From: Agapanthus africanus | Taxonomy: Eukaryota; Streptophyta; Magnoliopsida; Asparagales; Amaryllidaceae | Reading direction: 5' to 3' | DNA length: 64,000 nucleotides | NCBI GenBank assembly: GCA_030015575.1 | Contig: JASDDO010000018.1 | Coordinates: forward strand, 381,605,908 to 381,669,907 | Part shown: positions 35,778 through 48,500 of the stretch, piece by piece | Layout: every line of letters begins with the position of its first letter | How positions within the stretch are numbered: position 1 is the stretch's first letter | Translations under genes and position numbers: made by a program | The notes under the pieces: model-generated | The model's input: only the letters and a program-made list of their open reading frames with translations | What the model was told of the DNA's origin: nothing | Databases searched by the model: none

Positions 35778-37712
35778 TATTGGATATATATGTCCTAGAT
35801 GCCATTATTGTATATGTATATAAGTGGATGCTTGGACATATGTATGTACATGACAATTTTGCTCGATATGATATTATGCTATTTGGTTTGTCTTTATCTT
35901 AACATGTGCATATGTTTTACTTGTTATTATGTATCATTAATACATGTTGATAAAGCCCATAGGATCATTGCTTGACTACCAGCGTTGTGATGTCAATCAT
36001 ATTTGTGGGAGCTGGGTAGTCAATAAGCACATCCTTAAATGTCCCTAGTCGTAGGAGTATCGAGACAGGCATCGATACTCCAGACTAGATTGGTGTATAC
36101 GTTTCGAGACCCCGAGGAGGGGCGATGGTTGGTCTCGCAGCTATTGGTCTTTGGCACCTAAGATCGTATGCAGGTGCTCACTGGGGGTGAGTACAACTGG
36201 CTAGATGGTATTATACCAATCGTCAGATAGCAGTTCTCTGGTGACATGAGTGCAGATAGTCTGTCGACCTAAGGTCGTTATTTGTCTCGTGTGAGTTCCC
36301 GCTGTGCTTTGATTACTACCCAACGACGGCTCTACTGAGTCGTGTAAACAGGTTTTAGTTGGGTACAGTCCCAAGCCATATGGAGATAGTGAGCGATTGT
36401 CAGGGATTCATTTCTCCCGGTATAGGGAGTCGATGTCGCGCTGTGTTCGATTGGCCAACACCATAATTTCCTGGCCATGGTGGATTGAGAATTACTGATA
36501 GGCAGATCAGTAGATTCTCAGATGGTATTGAGCCACATCGGCATGACTTGTTAGTTTATTAGGGGTATAACATTTTCCACCCCCTAGACCAGGCATGCGA
36601 TACTCTCAGACGGACAGACCAGACTGTTCAAAGATTGTCATGGATAGGCACAGTAGAATTTCGAATGAGTTTGCTCATCGGCCTTCTTTTTGACAAGTAT
36701 CTGGGTAGCCGTTATGTACAGCTAGTGCAGCTGACGTGCTTGTGGTTAAACCCACTGCCAGCGTACTATCGGATCTTTAGAGTCCCGCACAGAGGGTTTC
36801 CCTGGTTCAAGCGAAACGATGTAGAGGCCGTATGGTTTTACGTGCAGGGTTTCGATCATATACGTGTACTAGCTACACGTATTTTGTTTGGATGGTTAAT
36901 ACTAGCGGGCTTAGGATTAAGCCGCATTCTAGTATTATACTATTGGATTATTTTATCTCTTGGTATTTGTTTTTTGTAGTACGAATATGGGTATATATAT
37001 ATATATATATATGGTGGGGGTATTCTAGTAATTTCACTAGAATGCTTCTAGAAGAAGACACTTCATTTTGTTTTATATCTATTTATTTAAATAGATAATG
37101 AGGTGGAGGGATGAGGTGTATTGAAGCATGGCTACTTGATTTTATTTATTTATTTGTTCTAACTATTCAAGCATTGTTGCATTATTTCTATGAGAACTAA
37201 TGTATGCTTGAGATTTTGAAAGACTAAGCCATTCTTCACTTGATGTTTTCCTTCTACACTTTGCTTTCTCTTTTCTCCTTTGCTCTCTTCTTCTTCTTAA
37301 AACCATAACCCTCTCATGAGTTGAGAATCTATGGTTTTATAAGATAATCCAATCTAATTAACACCTTAGATCTTCTAAGCTACCTAGATTAGCAAACTAG
37401 GTACTTTAGTTACCTCAAGTTTGAGGTTGGAGCTTGACCTATAGACTCTCGGATGGATCGTCTTAGATACGAGGAGGCCGACGACCAAGCTGGATCCTGA
37501 TGGATAAGGAGCTCAAGAAGAGGAAAAGAAGACCTAAAGTACTTGGTTCATATAGGTATAATCACTTTCATGGTAGATTAATACCTTTGCAAGTTTTGTT
37601 ATCTAGGGTTTACGCTAGATTTTGGGATTAGTCGGTGTTGCCATCTTAAAAATTGTTTTTTGAAAATTCCGTCTCTCTACGAACCTAGTAGAGTGTGCAA
37701 CACCGCCTAACA
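35778..37712 (+). repeat. Cop-3 3' LTR
   Basis: It starts TATTGGATATA (TGTTGG expected) after GTGTGAAAT and ends CGCCTAACA. Length is 1935 bp. It contains the best version of the conserved LTR stem-loop (36486-36520) and an AT repeat at 36991-37012. The sequence after 37712 continues an Ath-E LTR. Confidence 0.86.
36486..36520 (+). other. LTR stem-loop, Cop-3 version
   Basis: TGAGAAT+TACTGAT (36486-36499) pairs with ATCAGTA (36506-36512) and, after one bulged G, ATTCTCA (36514-36520). This gives a 14-bp stem around loop AGGCAG, about 710 nt from the LTR start. Confidence 0.78.
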
Positions 37713-38253
37713 AGTAGGACCCATCTTTGTACTGTGGTCTTCTAAGCACAATATCATCTCTCTCTTATCTTTTTTTTAAATTCATTCTAATGTGCAATCT
37801 GGAGTTAAAGAACAGAGAGGGGGATCAAGCAGGCAATGTGTATTATGTTCACACTTCAAATAACTTCTTTTTAGATACTTATTACCATGCCCACTCGCCC
37901 AAGATACTTGTGCACCCACTTGCATTCTTCTTGATGGTACTTGCCTACTTGATTGTATGAACCATATGCATGAACCACACTTGTTCACACTTGATCATGT
38001 TGGACCAAAAATGAATTATTTGTTGTACACAACTTCATTTGTTGCAAACTCTTTAGAAATTGGTTGTTTTTCCGTCCCGTTTGCAGTTCCGACTTAAAAC
38101 CATCGTATCTGTGCATGTTGTGCATGTTTTTCGGTGATTTTTCCTGTGTACATGTAATCTATACTAATGAGCAGACACATATTAAATAGCATTGTTTATT
38201 GACAAAATGATAATAAATGAATGGTATTAAAATGTAATTAATAATGCCGAACA
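37713..38253 (-). repeat. Ath-E 3' LTR, truncated by Cop-3
   Basis: It matches 43855-44397, starting at AGTAGGACCCATC and ending CCGAACA. The rest of this LTR should lie beyond Cop-3, left of the window. Confidence 0.82.
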
Positions 38254-38270
38254 AATACACCCAAATCTAT

Positions 38271-38293
38271 GTTTTGCTCGTCCCGAGCAAAAC
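38271..38293. other. Perfect 10-bp hairpin beside Ath-E 3' LTR
   Basis: GTTTTGCTCG (38271-38280) and CGAGCAAAAC (38284-38293) pair fully around loop TCC, 18 bp from the LTR boundary. Confidence 0.8.
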
Positions 38294-39884
38294 AAAATCC
38301 TAACCTCACTTTCGCAGGGAACACGATTATACTGAGCCCATGCAACAAGCCGTTCAATCTCTAGGTGTCCCTGATAGGAGGAGTTTTGTCTCCTACGGGT
38401 TTTCAGCGGATTACACCCACAAAATACCGTCAAGCTAGTTTCGTGAGGTAACTGTTGATTCTAATCCTAAGGTTCTGTATTTAAGCTATAAATTCTATCA
38501 CCCTAAGTCAGAAACGTCCGACCTTTATTTATCACTCCCCACATCTCATTTAACATAAGTTCATATACGTCTTTACGTGATTATGCAAATAGTGTCATTA
38601 CATTTCAAAAACTTCGATTAGAGTCTTCACGTCACAAATACAGACCAGGAACAACCTTAAAAGGATCATGCGAGTTTGAAAAGACTTAAGATTTTCACAA
38701 GTTCCATTCTCCATTTAAGTCTCAAATCAGAATTTCTATTATCTTTAACTGAAAACTAAGTCTTATTCTTCACTCCTATTTTCACCTGTTTTTGTTCATA
38801 CATACCCTTCGTGATCGTGCTAAAATTATTATAATCTTTCAAATCAAACTATCATATCTCCGCTAAAAAAATGTTGTAATCAAAAACTCATTCCAGCCAA
38901 GATTATTCTCCCATAAAGAACCGTGAGGACTTTTAACTCGGAGAGAACACCTGCTTGACTTGTTTTATTTGGCAATTGGAGACTTAGCGAGCTCTGGGTC
39001 AATGACTCCCAAATCAGATGGTTTTAGCTATTAGGTGTAGAAACACCTGTAGGATTTAATAGCCTAAGGCATTGAGGCCACAAAACAAAAGACTCATTTT
39101 TATGCGTTTAAAATATTCAGAAAGCGGCATGAACGGAGATATTGCCAGTTTTTCTTTTTCATCTGAAAGACGTGTTTGTGCGGATAAGGTGTGTAATCAC
39201 TCCAATCAAGTTCTAGATGGGTTATTTTCAGGCTTTAGTCTCTATTATATCTTCAATAATATCCTTTCATACCCACTCCACTTTATGAACTATTCTTGAT
39301 ATTACTTATTTCAGAACAAACTTGTTTGATCCTAAAGAATTTTATCAATATTTAAAAGTTTTTAAAAAATTTAAAACTTTTTATCTAATTCTCAAAACTC
39401 ATGATACGTGTAGTGTGATGCAAAAACGTATATTAGCTACGGTTAAACTCAACGAAGGGTTATCTTTCGGGTTTTCAATTTCTAAAAATAGAATTTAGTT
39501 GTTTCTATCTTATCAAACTAAACTGTCGGATTTCGAGTCTAAGTTTCCCTATTAGCTAACTTGATGACAAAGTTTTGATGTTTTAATTTTTTTTTCTTCT
39601 ACTTTTATGGTTTTTAAAAAATATATATGCAATACAGAATTTACACATGATGCACAAAATCAAATAGAGTGCTCACCCCTAAACTTGAGATTTACGATGT
39701 CCTCATCATTGCTCCCATCTTCGGTTGCTAAATTTAAACTCACGGAGTGAGTTTTTATTCACAAAAAGGAAACCTAAGAGCTAAGAAACTAAAAAGGTAT
39801 TTACAAAAAGTTAACAAATTACAACAGTTAAAACTTAGGAGATTGTGTTAGTCTAGAATTAGTACCATCTATTCAAATATTTTG

Positions 39885-40660
39885 TCAATATAGGACCATG
39901 GCTGGTAAAAGAAAAAGTATATGAAAGAAAGAAAATGTTAGTAGTATGTTAGATGTTAGTGTCGGGCATGGGTGCGTGAAAGTAGGGATCAGAAAATATT
40001 GAAGATGAAGACGAAATTTTGAAGGATTAAAAAAATTGTTGCCCGGATGAATTTTATTTTCAAGAAGCATGCGCTGAGTTTCGAGGTCAAGTTCGTTTAA
40101 AAACTGGAGTTCATTCTTAAAATATTCAGCAAAAGAGAGGTTCTTAGGATGCTCAAAAGTGATCATGACTCAAACTTATCAAGAATATCAAGTTCATCCA
40201 TAAATATCTCTTCAAAAATCGGCATGAAAGAATGTTTTTCAATGTTATCTTACTCCTTATACTCCTCCACAATCATATTCTCATCAATACAGCTCACATC
40301 TCCCTATTCAAGTTCTCCTTCAACACACTGACTTATGGGTAGGTCGATGTTATCTGAGAATGTAGGTTCCCACTCTAAAGTTTCTTTAAAAACTGTATCA
40401 ATCGGTAACACTAAAGTCATGGGTTCCTGATTATGAATTTCATTGAACACAATATTGAAACCATACCCATAAAATTCATAAGTTTCCTCCTTTAAAATTT
40501 TATCAATATAATCAGTCGGTGAAAGAATCTCATCTTCAAGTAATTTATTAGTTAAATCATTCTCAAGATCACAAGTGATAGGAGGCTTAATTAGTACCTG
40601 AAGGTTAGTGTCGGACTGACTCAGAAGGTTTTCTTTCTTGTCCTTATAACACTTAGTCAA
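39885..40660 (-). pseudogene. Unidentified open frames in Ath-E interior
   Basis: Two minus-strand frames (118 codons at 40304-40660 and 93 codons at 39885-40166) are acidic and hydrophilic in the first and carry no motif I can name. They follow the gag-like remnant in RNA order and may be the decayed downstream part of the element's single gag-like protein. This is weak support for a coding origin. Confidence 0.3.
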
Positions 40661-40689
40661 GTCAATTATATCTTCATCATTAACTATGA

Positions 40690-41260
40690 AATCATCAAAT
40701 TTTGTTTAATCATTTATCTCACTCAGTTGACTTCCTAGCTGACAGATATTGACATTATTGGTTTCAAATCGACTGTGTTCATTCCTTAGAATCTGTACAG
40801 CTAAATGTTTCAGTTGTTTGTTGATTCTAGCCAATGATTGAGATTGGGTGTGAAAAAATTGATCAGATTATTGTTTGAATATGGATAGAGTCGAAGCTGT
40901 TTGATTCTTGACTGCAATTATCACTTCTAAACCTTTCTCTAAAGCAACCAACTTAGCATCCATCTCACTAGCATACCCTATTGATGTGTCAATTATTTCT
41001 GGAAAGGAGGGTTATGATAGTAGCGATACTAAATAAGTCATCTTGTCGACCTCTTTCTCTATGTTTGTAATCAATTGCTCTATGTTTGAAGTGAGATTGG
41101 GTTCAAGAGTCTTAGGTGGGTGACTGATATCAAAATTATGGCATGGTTAGTCATCCCCTAAGAAAGGACAATTGTCTAAAATGTAGGAAGAATCTTGAGA
41201 ATTGGAACAAAAGAATTGGGTATGTGTATAAACAAAAGAATACGGATTGTGAAGAATCGA
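40690..41260 (-). pseudogene. Possible decayed gag C-terminal region of Ath-E
   Basis: Minus-strand translation shows a coiled-coil-like stretch (SEMDAKLVALEKGLEVII, then a stop, then SQSLARINKQLKHLAVQI). This resembles the region of Athila/Tat gag before its LEVQ-GQ-A motif. Stops and shifts interrupt it. The assignment leans on the primer site and LTR context. Confidence 0.35.
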
Positions 41261-42535
41261 ATTGAACTTTCTATCACCCATATCAACAAGCATTCACAAA
41301 ATTACAAAAAACAACGAATATCACACCCCTAGCGGTCTATATTTTGCTAAGTCAAGCAGACCTGCTCAAGAACTTGATTGTCGAAGTAAAATTATGTCGA
41401 GAAACGTGCTTAAGATATACCGATCACGAATCCAAGTAAGTGCAGAGATAAGAGGAGGTTGTCCAACGCTTTCGCGATATTTCTTAATTAGAATAATCCT
41501 TTTTCTTTTGGTGGTTGTGCCGTGAATACTTGCCTAGACACCTCGTGAACAATATAACATTAAGCAGTGTTTTGAATACAATTAACTTGCTTTATTGAGC
41601 GCGAATCCTTAAAGTCAGAGTTCTAATTGATTTTAAAATTACCGTGGGTATGCAAGAATGCGGTTTTGTGATTTATGGGCCACGGAAAAAGGTGATGAAA
41701 TCTTTTACCGTATCTTGTAGGGTTCTTTGCCCTTAAGTCCGTATTAAGATGCAAATGCGCAATCAATAAAAGAATTTAAGCAATCAAACAATCAAGCACA
41801 GTTTTTTCATTTTAGGCGTAGGCGCTGCAACAAATACGGGTTAGTTCTCTTTTGGCAATTAGCGGCGAACTTGTAAAGAATCCTGCAAAAGATAGAATAT
41901 TGGAATGCATCGGGATTTGAGAGGGAAGGAGTTTAGAAAATACATACCGAAAGTGTTGGGTTAAGAAACCCTCAATGTGTCGATCCCGATAGTTTGAAAG
42001 ATTCACTGGAGCGGGTCAAACTACTCGGATTTTTGGCACTGTATTTCACTAACGCTTTGTTCTTGAAAGTGTACTATGCTCCGCATGTTCGCTGGTTGCG
42101 AGTTCGTCTAAAACTGAAATGTTAGAAATGTCAGAAAATTTAGCAGAAAAGCGATGTATATGGCCAATATACTACATACACATAATTATGAAATTTAAAG
42201 TATAAAAATAGAGTAAAAATAGGACAAAGAAGTAAGCACCAAAAAATTGGAGCAAACAGAGCAGGTTGAGCCGCAATTTGCGGCTCAAATGAATAAAATG
42301 GAGGGCAACTCTTTTAGTTGGGGCTCCAACTTTGTACTGTGTGCTCCTTATCCTCTTACTGTCCTATTTTTATACTTTAAATTTTCCAATTAAACTCAGA
42401 GTGATAGCAGATCCAAAAGACAGAGAACAAATGTCCGAAAAGTTAGTTTTTTGTTTTGTTTTTGAAAAAAATTTGTTAGTTTGCTAGTTTTGTATATACA
42501 ATTGAACGTGATATAACAACCCCTAATGACTACCG

Positions 42536-42555
42536 CATCCTCGACAACGGGGACA
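42536..42555 (-). promoter_or_regulatory. Ath-E primer binding site, tRNA-Asp-like
   Basis: The minus strand contains CCGTTGTCGAGGA, about 15 of 20 matches to the tRNA-Asp primer site used by Athila/Tat elements. Five bases separate it from the LTR edge. Confidence 0.6.
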
Positions 42556-42560
42556 AAACC

Positions 42561-44397
42561 TAGTCGGGACGTCACGCGCATACGCCTATGCGTTTTGAAA
42601 AGAAAGGTTTTTAGAAATTCGGCATATGCGAGCTTGTTCTCGTTTTAAAATTTATAAACCGCAAGTGCACGGCGTATTGTAGCTAGCCGGCAAGTATGAG
42701 TCGATCCATAGAGAATTGGGATTAGGAGTTTTTATGTCAAGTTCAAAGAGAAAAGAATGGGTTTTGAATTCATTTGTCACAAAAAGAAAAACGAAGTAAA
42801 AGAAAAGAAAAGCGTCTGTAGCTCCGGTTCGGATGGTTGAATCGTAGCGAATTCTTCGATGCTCGCTTGATTATGAGTTGTTCCCTCCTCTCGCTAGAAG
42901 CGAAATGAAACATGTCTTATCAAGGCGTTTGCGAAGTACAAACCATCAAGATGATGAACTCATACGTGAGGAATGAAACAAATATGTATTGTTCTCACTT
43001 TCCGTTTGTATGTCTGCGCATGAAGTATCAAAACTAAGCACAAGGGTTAGCAAGTATACATCATCAACAAATATACAAATTAGCACAAGTGAGCAAAGTG
43101 GTTTAGTTTTAAAGTTGCTAAGTGATTGGGTGATAGTATAGGGTATATGATTTAGGAAATGTGTCAATCCAACTATCAATCTACATACCCTATCTAAACA
43201 CTTAACAAACTTAACAATAATTTAATTCTAACTTTAACATTGCTAAATGGTGATAATGAGAGAATAGGGTATATGATAAAGGTTACAAGTAACCATCAAA
43301 ATCAAAATACTATAGCAAACATATCCATAAAACAATCTTCAAGTTACAATATCTTTTTAAGCACATTAATCATTCACAAGAGGAGGAGGAAGGCAAAGAC
43401 ATTCCTCTCACATCCTCACCATCACCACAACCAAAAAAACTAATCAAACAACACAAAAGAGAAAATGAAAACACAAGATAATAACATGAATGAGCAAGTA
43501 AAGAAAACAACAAGAAATTAAACAAAAGAGTGAAATTATTTATTCACAAAATGGAGGGCTTTAGTTACAAGATAGATAGCAATTTCAACCTCCTTAATGG
43601 AGCATTCAAATGAGAGGTCAAAGAGAGAAGAAGAAGAAGAAGGTATCAAGTATTACACACAATTTCTTACTCCAAAAACCAACCCAGAACTTAATGTGTG
43701 ACCTGCTATATATAGGCAACTCAAAATTAAAAACAAACAATAAAATAGACTGACAAGACAACAAGGGACCCACCAAAAGAGCACGAGACAAAATGGTGTA
43801 GAACAGGCCTCAAATTGCAGCCATATTGAATAAATTTGCAGCCAACATGAGGAGAGTGGGACCCATCTTTGTAATGTGGTCTTTTAAGCTCAATATCATC
43901 TCTCTGTTATCTTATTTTCTTTTAATTCATTCTGGTGTGCAGTTTGTATTTAAAGAACAGAGAGGGGGATCAAGTGGGCAATGTGTAATGCGTTCACACT
44001 TCAATCACTTCTTTTTCAGATACTTATTACCGTGCCTACTTGCTCAAGCCATTTGTGTACCCACTTGCATTCTTCGTGATGGTGCTTGCCAACTTGATTG
44101 CATGAGCCATATGCATGAATCACACTTGTTCACACTCGATCATGTTGGACCAAAAATGAATTATTTGTTGTACACAACTTCATTTGTTGCAAACTCTTTA
44201 GAACTTGGACGTTTTTCCGTCCCGTTTGCAGTTTCGGCTCAAAACCGTCGTATCTGTGCATGTTGTGCATGTTTTTAGTGATTTTGCCTGTGTACCTGTA
44301 ATCTGTAATAATAAGAAGACATAGATTAAATAACACTGTTTATTGACAAAATGAAAAGAAATGAGCGGTATTAAAATGTAATTAATCGTTTCGAACA
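42561..44397 (-). repeat. Ath-E 5' LTR
   Basis: About 1.84 kb, ending CGAACA on the plus strand. The left edge reads TAGTCGGGAC, a worn form of the TGTTGGGATT edge seen at 44982. The 150-codon plus-strand frame at 43826-44278 is inside this LTR, and its homologue at 37713-38253 is broken, so it is not called a gene. Confidence 0.78.
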
Positions 44398-44981
44398 GTT
44401 GCTATCTAGAAAATAAAAATTAATTTAAAACCCTTATACTAAAATAACTTTAACTATGGTTTCAGAGATCCAAATCTCACGAACTCAAGTAGTTTAGATA
44501 ATTAGACTGAAAGATCTACAAGTTTCTAATTATTTTCGAGACCTAAAAACTGACAGAAAGTATCGCAAATTGCTTTTTACAAACATGTGTCAGAGCTGGA
44601 CAGATTCTTATCTGTTCTACACGGTGATACCGAAACGTATCTATCTCATAAAGAGATAGTCGGAATTAGGTGAGTCTTGAATCCATATTAGAATAACACA
44701 TATGACTACATTTCTTATTTATTTTCTGAATTCATATAAGTTGAATAACCAATAGTTTCCAGCATTCTTTAGGATACCGTTTCTGGTTTATGCTTGAACA
44801 TTACGCTTGTCTCATTTCATGCCATGTAACTTCCCTCGTTTTATTAACTTACATGAATCATGTGAACAACCTACTACATGCTTGACACAAACTTGACTCA
44901 ATCCATGAATACGTAATGATGCGATTTTGACACGAATCCGACTTGAACATGACATGAAAATTGACTTGATCTTGCAACCTG
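44398..44981. other. Unassigned sequence between two Athila-like LTRs
   Basis: No gene or terminal repeat was recognised. The last 200 bp resemble in style the LTR sequence near 63360-63440, so this may be host-element LTR into which Ath-E and the 44982 fragment were inserted. Confidence 0.3.
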
Positions 44982-45860
44982 TTGGGATTTCTCGCGCACA
45001 CGCCTTTGAGTTTGAAAGAACAGTTTTTGTCGAAATTAGGTGCACATGATTTACGTGTCGATTTAAAATATTTATAACCACAAATGCACAACACGTTGTA
45101 GCTAGTTATCAAATATAGGTCGATCCACAAGGAATTGGTGATTAGAAGTTGTTGCTGCAAGTTCATACAGAAAAGAATGGGTTTTAATTTGTTTTCACAA
45201 ATTAGAAAAATGAAGTATATAACAAGGTGAAGGTGGCCGTGGCTCTGGTTCGGATGATGAATTATGATGAGATCTTCGACTCTCTCTTGATCATGTGTGT
45301 GTTCCCTCCTTATGTTGATTCCGAAATGAAGAATGGCTTATCAAGACGATTGCGAAGTATAAACCATCAAAATGAAGAATTCATTCACAAGGAAAGAAAC
45401 AAATCCGAGTTGTTCTTACTTACTGTTTGTATGTCCAAGCATGTCGTATCGAAGCAAGTCACTGAGGATCACAAGGTATACAACATCAAGAAACAATCCA
45501 ATTAGCACATGAGAAGCAAAGTTAGCATTAAACTTGCTAAATGTGAGAGTGATAGTATATGGTATATGTTTAGTGAAGGGTGTCAAACAATATTAAGCCA
45601 AATACCCTATCTAAACTCTTAGCAATCTTAACACTAGTCTTGATTCTAAGCTTAACATTGCAAAATGGTTATAATGAGAGAATAAGGTATGTGCTCAAGA
45701 TTATCAAGTAACCATCAAAAGAAACATACCATATCAAACAAATACCATTTACAATCTTAAACTTACAATCACTTTTAAGCACTTTAAACAATAACAAGAG
45801 AATAGAGAAAGGCTAAACCATTCATCTCCATCCTAACCATCACCATAGCCAAAGAATTAC
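44982..45860 (-). repeat. Second Athila-like LTR fragment
   Basis: It starts TGTTGGGATTTC and parallels 42561-43440 of the Ath-E LTR. Shared landmarks are CGCGCA-ACGCC, CGATCCA, AAAGAATGGGTTTT, the CTTATCAAG / TTGCGAAGTA block and ACCATCAA. It is clearly diverged and ends where Gyp-F begins. Confidence 0.72.
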
Positions 45861-47568
45861 TATCACGCCCTACTTTCCAAAATATGGAATATGAGAGTGA
45901 CTAGGTCAGCCAATGCTCCTACGGTCAAGGAATAATCCCGCCTTAGTCATATTTCGGCTTCTAATAGTACACGGTAAGTAGTAAACACAGCACAAGTAAT
46001 GAGAATCATAATCGCTAAATCTATCACATTTAAATGAATCAGAGTGCAACGGATACAAGAAAAAAATATAACTAACCAGATAGTGATAAAGGAAAGACAG
46101 CTCTGACTTTGCTGATCTAGATCTCTGCAATATCCTCGAAGAGAGTAGGTCATGATCTGGGCTAAGTCCACTTTCCGCTCTTAGCATGCATACTCAGGTT
46201 GTCAGGACGATACAATATAACCGTATATAATATGTGCTATAATAATAAACATGAAGTAGAATGCATAAGGTAATGTCGTGAGCATGAAATAACAAGTACA
46301 GTTAAACAGTAAAGCATGTGTATCAGATCAGTAATCAATGCAATGTCCATGTCACTAAACTTATCAGGCTCTAAGTCTCAAGGTCCATATCACTAAACCT
46401 ATCATCAGTCCGAGAGTGAGCGTAAACCATCGCAGGACTATTCCCAAACTAAGGGTAAGCCCCAAAGGCAAGGAAACTTGGGCCCAAATCATAATCAGTA
46501 AGAGTCAGTAAAACGATCAGTAACAATATCACGAAATCATGAAATATACCGGTAAAGAGACTCCTGAGATTCCGTTAATCGAACTCACACTCAAACTTCC
46601 CCACACCTCGCAGTTTACATCAAGCACCGACCACGAATCTAAATACTAGTCGCTCCATGACAAGTCTACATGAGAATTGGAGACAGTGTCTCCATCAAGA
46701 ATATCTCGGCTAGTATCCAATATAAGTGGACAATCCTTGATTTCTTACCTATGAAACTAATATAAGTACTTTCATACCTGTCCCATACCATTTATAGTTA
46801 TAGTTACACTTATATATGTATCATAGATATTGACAATACAATAACTAAATGGTTCCGCTGATTGTGTACAAGTACATGTCACTTCCACTATTCAATCACG
46901 CTTTCGCTTATCCGTATCACTTTCAATCACCGTTTCACTATCGTACTTGTCACAACCAAGTCACTAACACTTATCAATCGACAATGCAATCGTTCGCTAG
47001 AATTGCAATGTAAAAAGTCACTAAACAATAGGTGTAAAGGAATCACAAGATATGGTAGAAATGCGTTAAGTAAATGTTCGCTAATTTATGGGCAGCCGAT
47101 GTCATATAACTTGCAAAATTCACTATAAATCACACGTGCAGAATTGAGCAAAACAAGATAAAAGGTATATGAAGTATACTTGATTATCTACGTAGTAAAA
47201 TTGGTTTCATATAAATGGATTTTCCGATTAAGGAGTTATGTTCATTTTAGAATGGGGATGTGGTGCTAGAATTCCAGTTTTAGAACTGGAAGTCCAACTT
47301 ATAGTGCAGTTTTATATAGATTATGATTAGAATGAACGATTGCTACAGTTGAATAAAATTTACCCCTATCAGTTAGGTTTCCAACGGAATAGATGGATAA
47401 GAAATATATGTTGTATACATAGAGATATGTTCAGTTTAAAGTCAGTGTGTATAAACTGTCACTGCAGAAAACTGCAGGACATGTCGACAATCTAAAATAC
47501 TTTTAAAATATCAAATAGTACTTAAATTAAATGGAAACAACACCATTTTTTATTTAACTTAATTATTT

Positions 47569-47955
47569 ATGGAATGCTGGGCTCCTAAGAAGCATCATAC
47601 ACAGAAGATGCACGTAGCGGAGATGCGCATGCTTCGTTGGATGTGCGGTAACACTAGAAAAGACAAGGTGCGAAATGAGGATATTCGTGCAAAAGTTGGT
47701 GTAGCACCCGTGGAGGAGAAGATGCGGGAAAACCGGCTTAGATGGTTTGGTCATGTGCGACGCAGACCTATGGAAGCACCGGTTCGACGAATAGATACTC
47801 TCGATATGGGTAATGGCAAAAGGGCAAAAGGGAGACCGAAGAAAACATGGATGGAGGTGATACGAAACGATATGGTTGCCAAAGGACTCAATGAAAGTAT
47901 ATTGTTCGATAGAAGTGAGTGGAGACAGAGGATTCATGTGCTGGACCCGGCGTGA
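47569..47955 (+). pseudogene. C-terminal tail of RTE-like LINE reverse transcriptase ORF
   Basis: 128 codons remain open, with the plant LINE hallmark series AEMRMLRWMCG, the R-K-DK-RNEDIR stretch, KVGVAPVEEKMRENRLRW, FGHVRRRP and the basic GRPKKTW motif, ending HVLDPA. The RT catalytic domain is missing through 5' truncation. The first ATG (47569) lies in the target duplication, so it is not the natural start. The undamaged frame suggests a fairly recent insertion. Confidence 0.85.
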
Positions 47956-48020
47956 TTCTCATGTTGGTTCATGTAGCCTACCCCATATGCTTGGGATAAA
48001 AGGCTCAGTTGTTGTTGTTG
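47574..48020 (+). mobile_element. 5'-truncated RTE-like LINE with 10-bp target duplication
   Basis: TATTTATGGA occurs at 47564-47573 and 48021-48030, directly flanking a 447-bp segment. The segment ends in GTTGTTGTTGTTG, the simple-repeat tail typical of plant RTE elements in place of poly(A). The insert lies within Gyp-F. Confidence 0.85.
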
Positions 48021-48456
48021 TATTTATGGAACGATATTGGGTTTCGTGTATTTTCATATTTATAAAGGGATGTACATGCATTTAAAATCAGATGTCATCA
48101 GAAAATACTGCTCTGGACTACAGTCTAGAGTCGTATTAACTTTGAGTTTTCATTATCGTATCAAGATCATATAAAATAACAATTTATAGAGGGTTCTAGG
48201 TTATCTAGTCGGATTTAATACGAGCCCTAAAACATCACTATTCGATTTATATTCAATTTACTATTAATTTTACAACGTGATATGTACGGTGATTTCCAGA
48301 TTTAACGTAACCAATCGGGGATGTCGTTTCATGATGATAACTACATTGTTTTGAGTCCAATTTCTACACAATATTCTTGAAAAGTAAATGAAACTATCGG
48401 TAAAATATTTAAACGTTTTTAATAGGGTTTTGGTTCCAGCAATCGCATCGAACTCT

Positions 48457-48458
<2 letters not shown>

Positions 48459-48496
<38 letters not shown>
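48459..48496. repeat. AT dinucleotide microsatellite
   Basis: About 19 AT units within Gyp-F. Confidence 0.95.

Positions 48497-48500
<4 letters not shown>

Larger units (their letters stand above)
9563..37712 (+). mobile_element. Cop-3: plus-strand copia element split by Cop-4
   Basis: The outer span is Cop-3 RT (9563-9772), the Cop-4 nest (9773-35095), Cop-3 RT/RNase H (35096-35722) and Cop-3 3' LTR (35778-37712). The reading DVAYALSVVS resumes across the Cop-4 insertion, with target duplication TATGT (9768-9772) and GATGT (35096-35100), one mismatch. The 3' LTR end joins Ath-E LTR sequence, showing that Cop-3 sits in Ath-E. Confidence 0.85.
37713..44397 (-). mobile_element. Ath-E: Athila/Tat-like element lacking recognisable pol
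   Basis: On the minus strand it has a 5' LTR (44397-42561), a degenerate tRNA-Asp-like primer site (42555-42536), a 4.3-kb interior with decayed gag-like frames and no pol motifs, then the start of the 3' LTR (38253-37713). That 3' LTR is cut by Cop-3. The 541 bp at 37713-38253 match 43855-44397 of the 5' LTR, which is what identifies the two ends. Confidence 0.72.

Noticed and set aside
43826..44278. 150-codon plus-strand frame inside the Ath-E 5' LTR.
   Set aside because: The homologous LTR copy at 37713-38253 does not keep the frame, and it is antisense to the element. Chance ORF is likelier.
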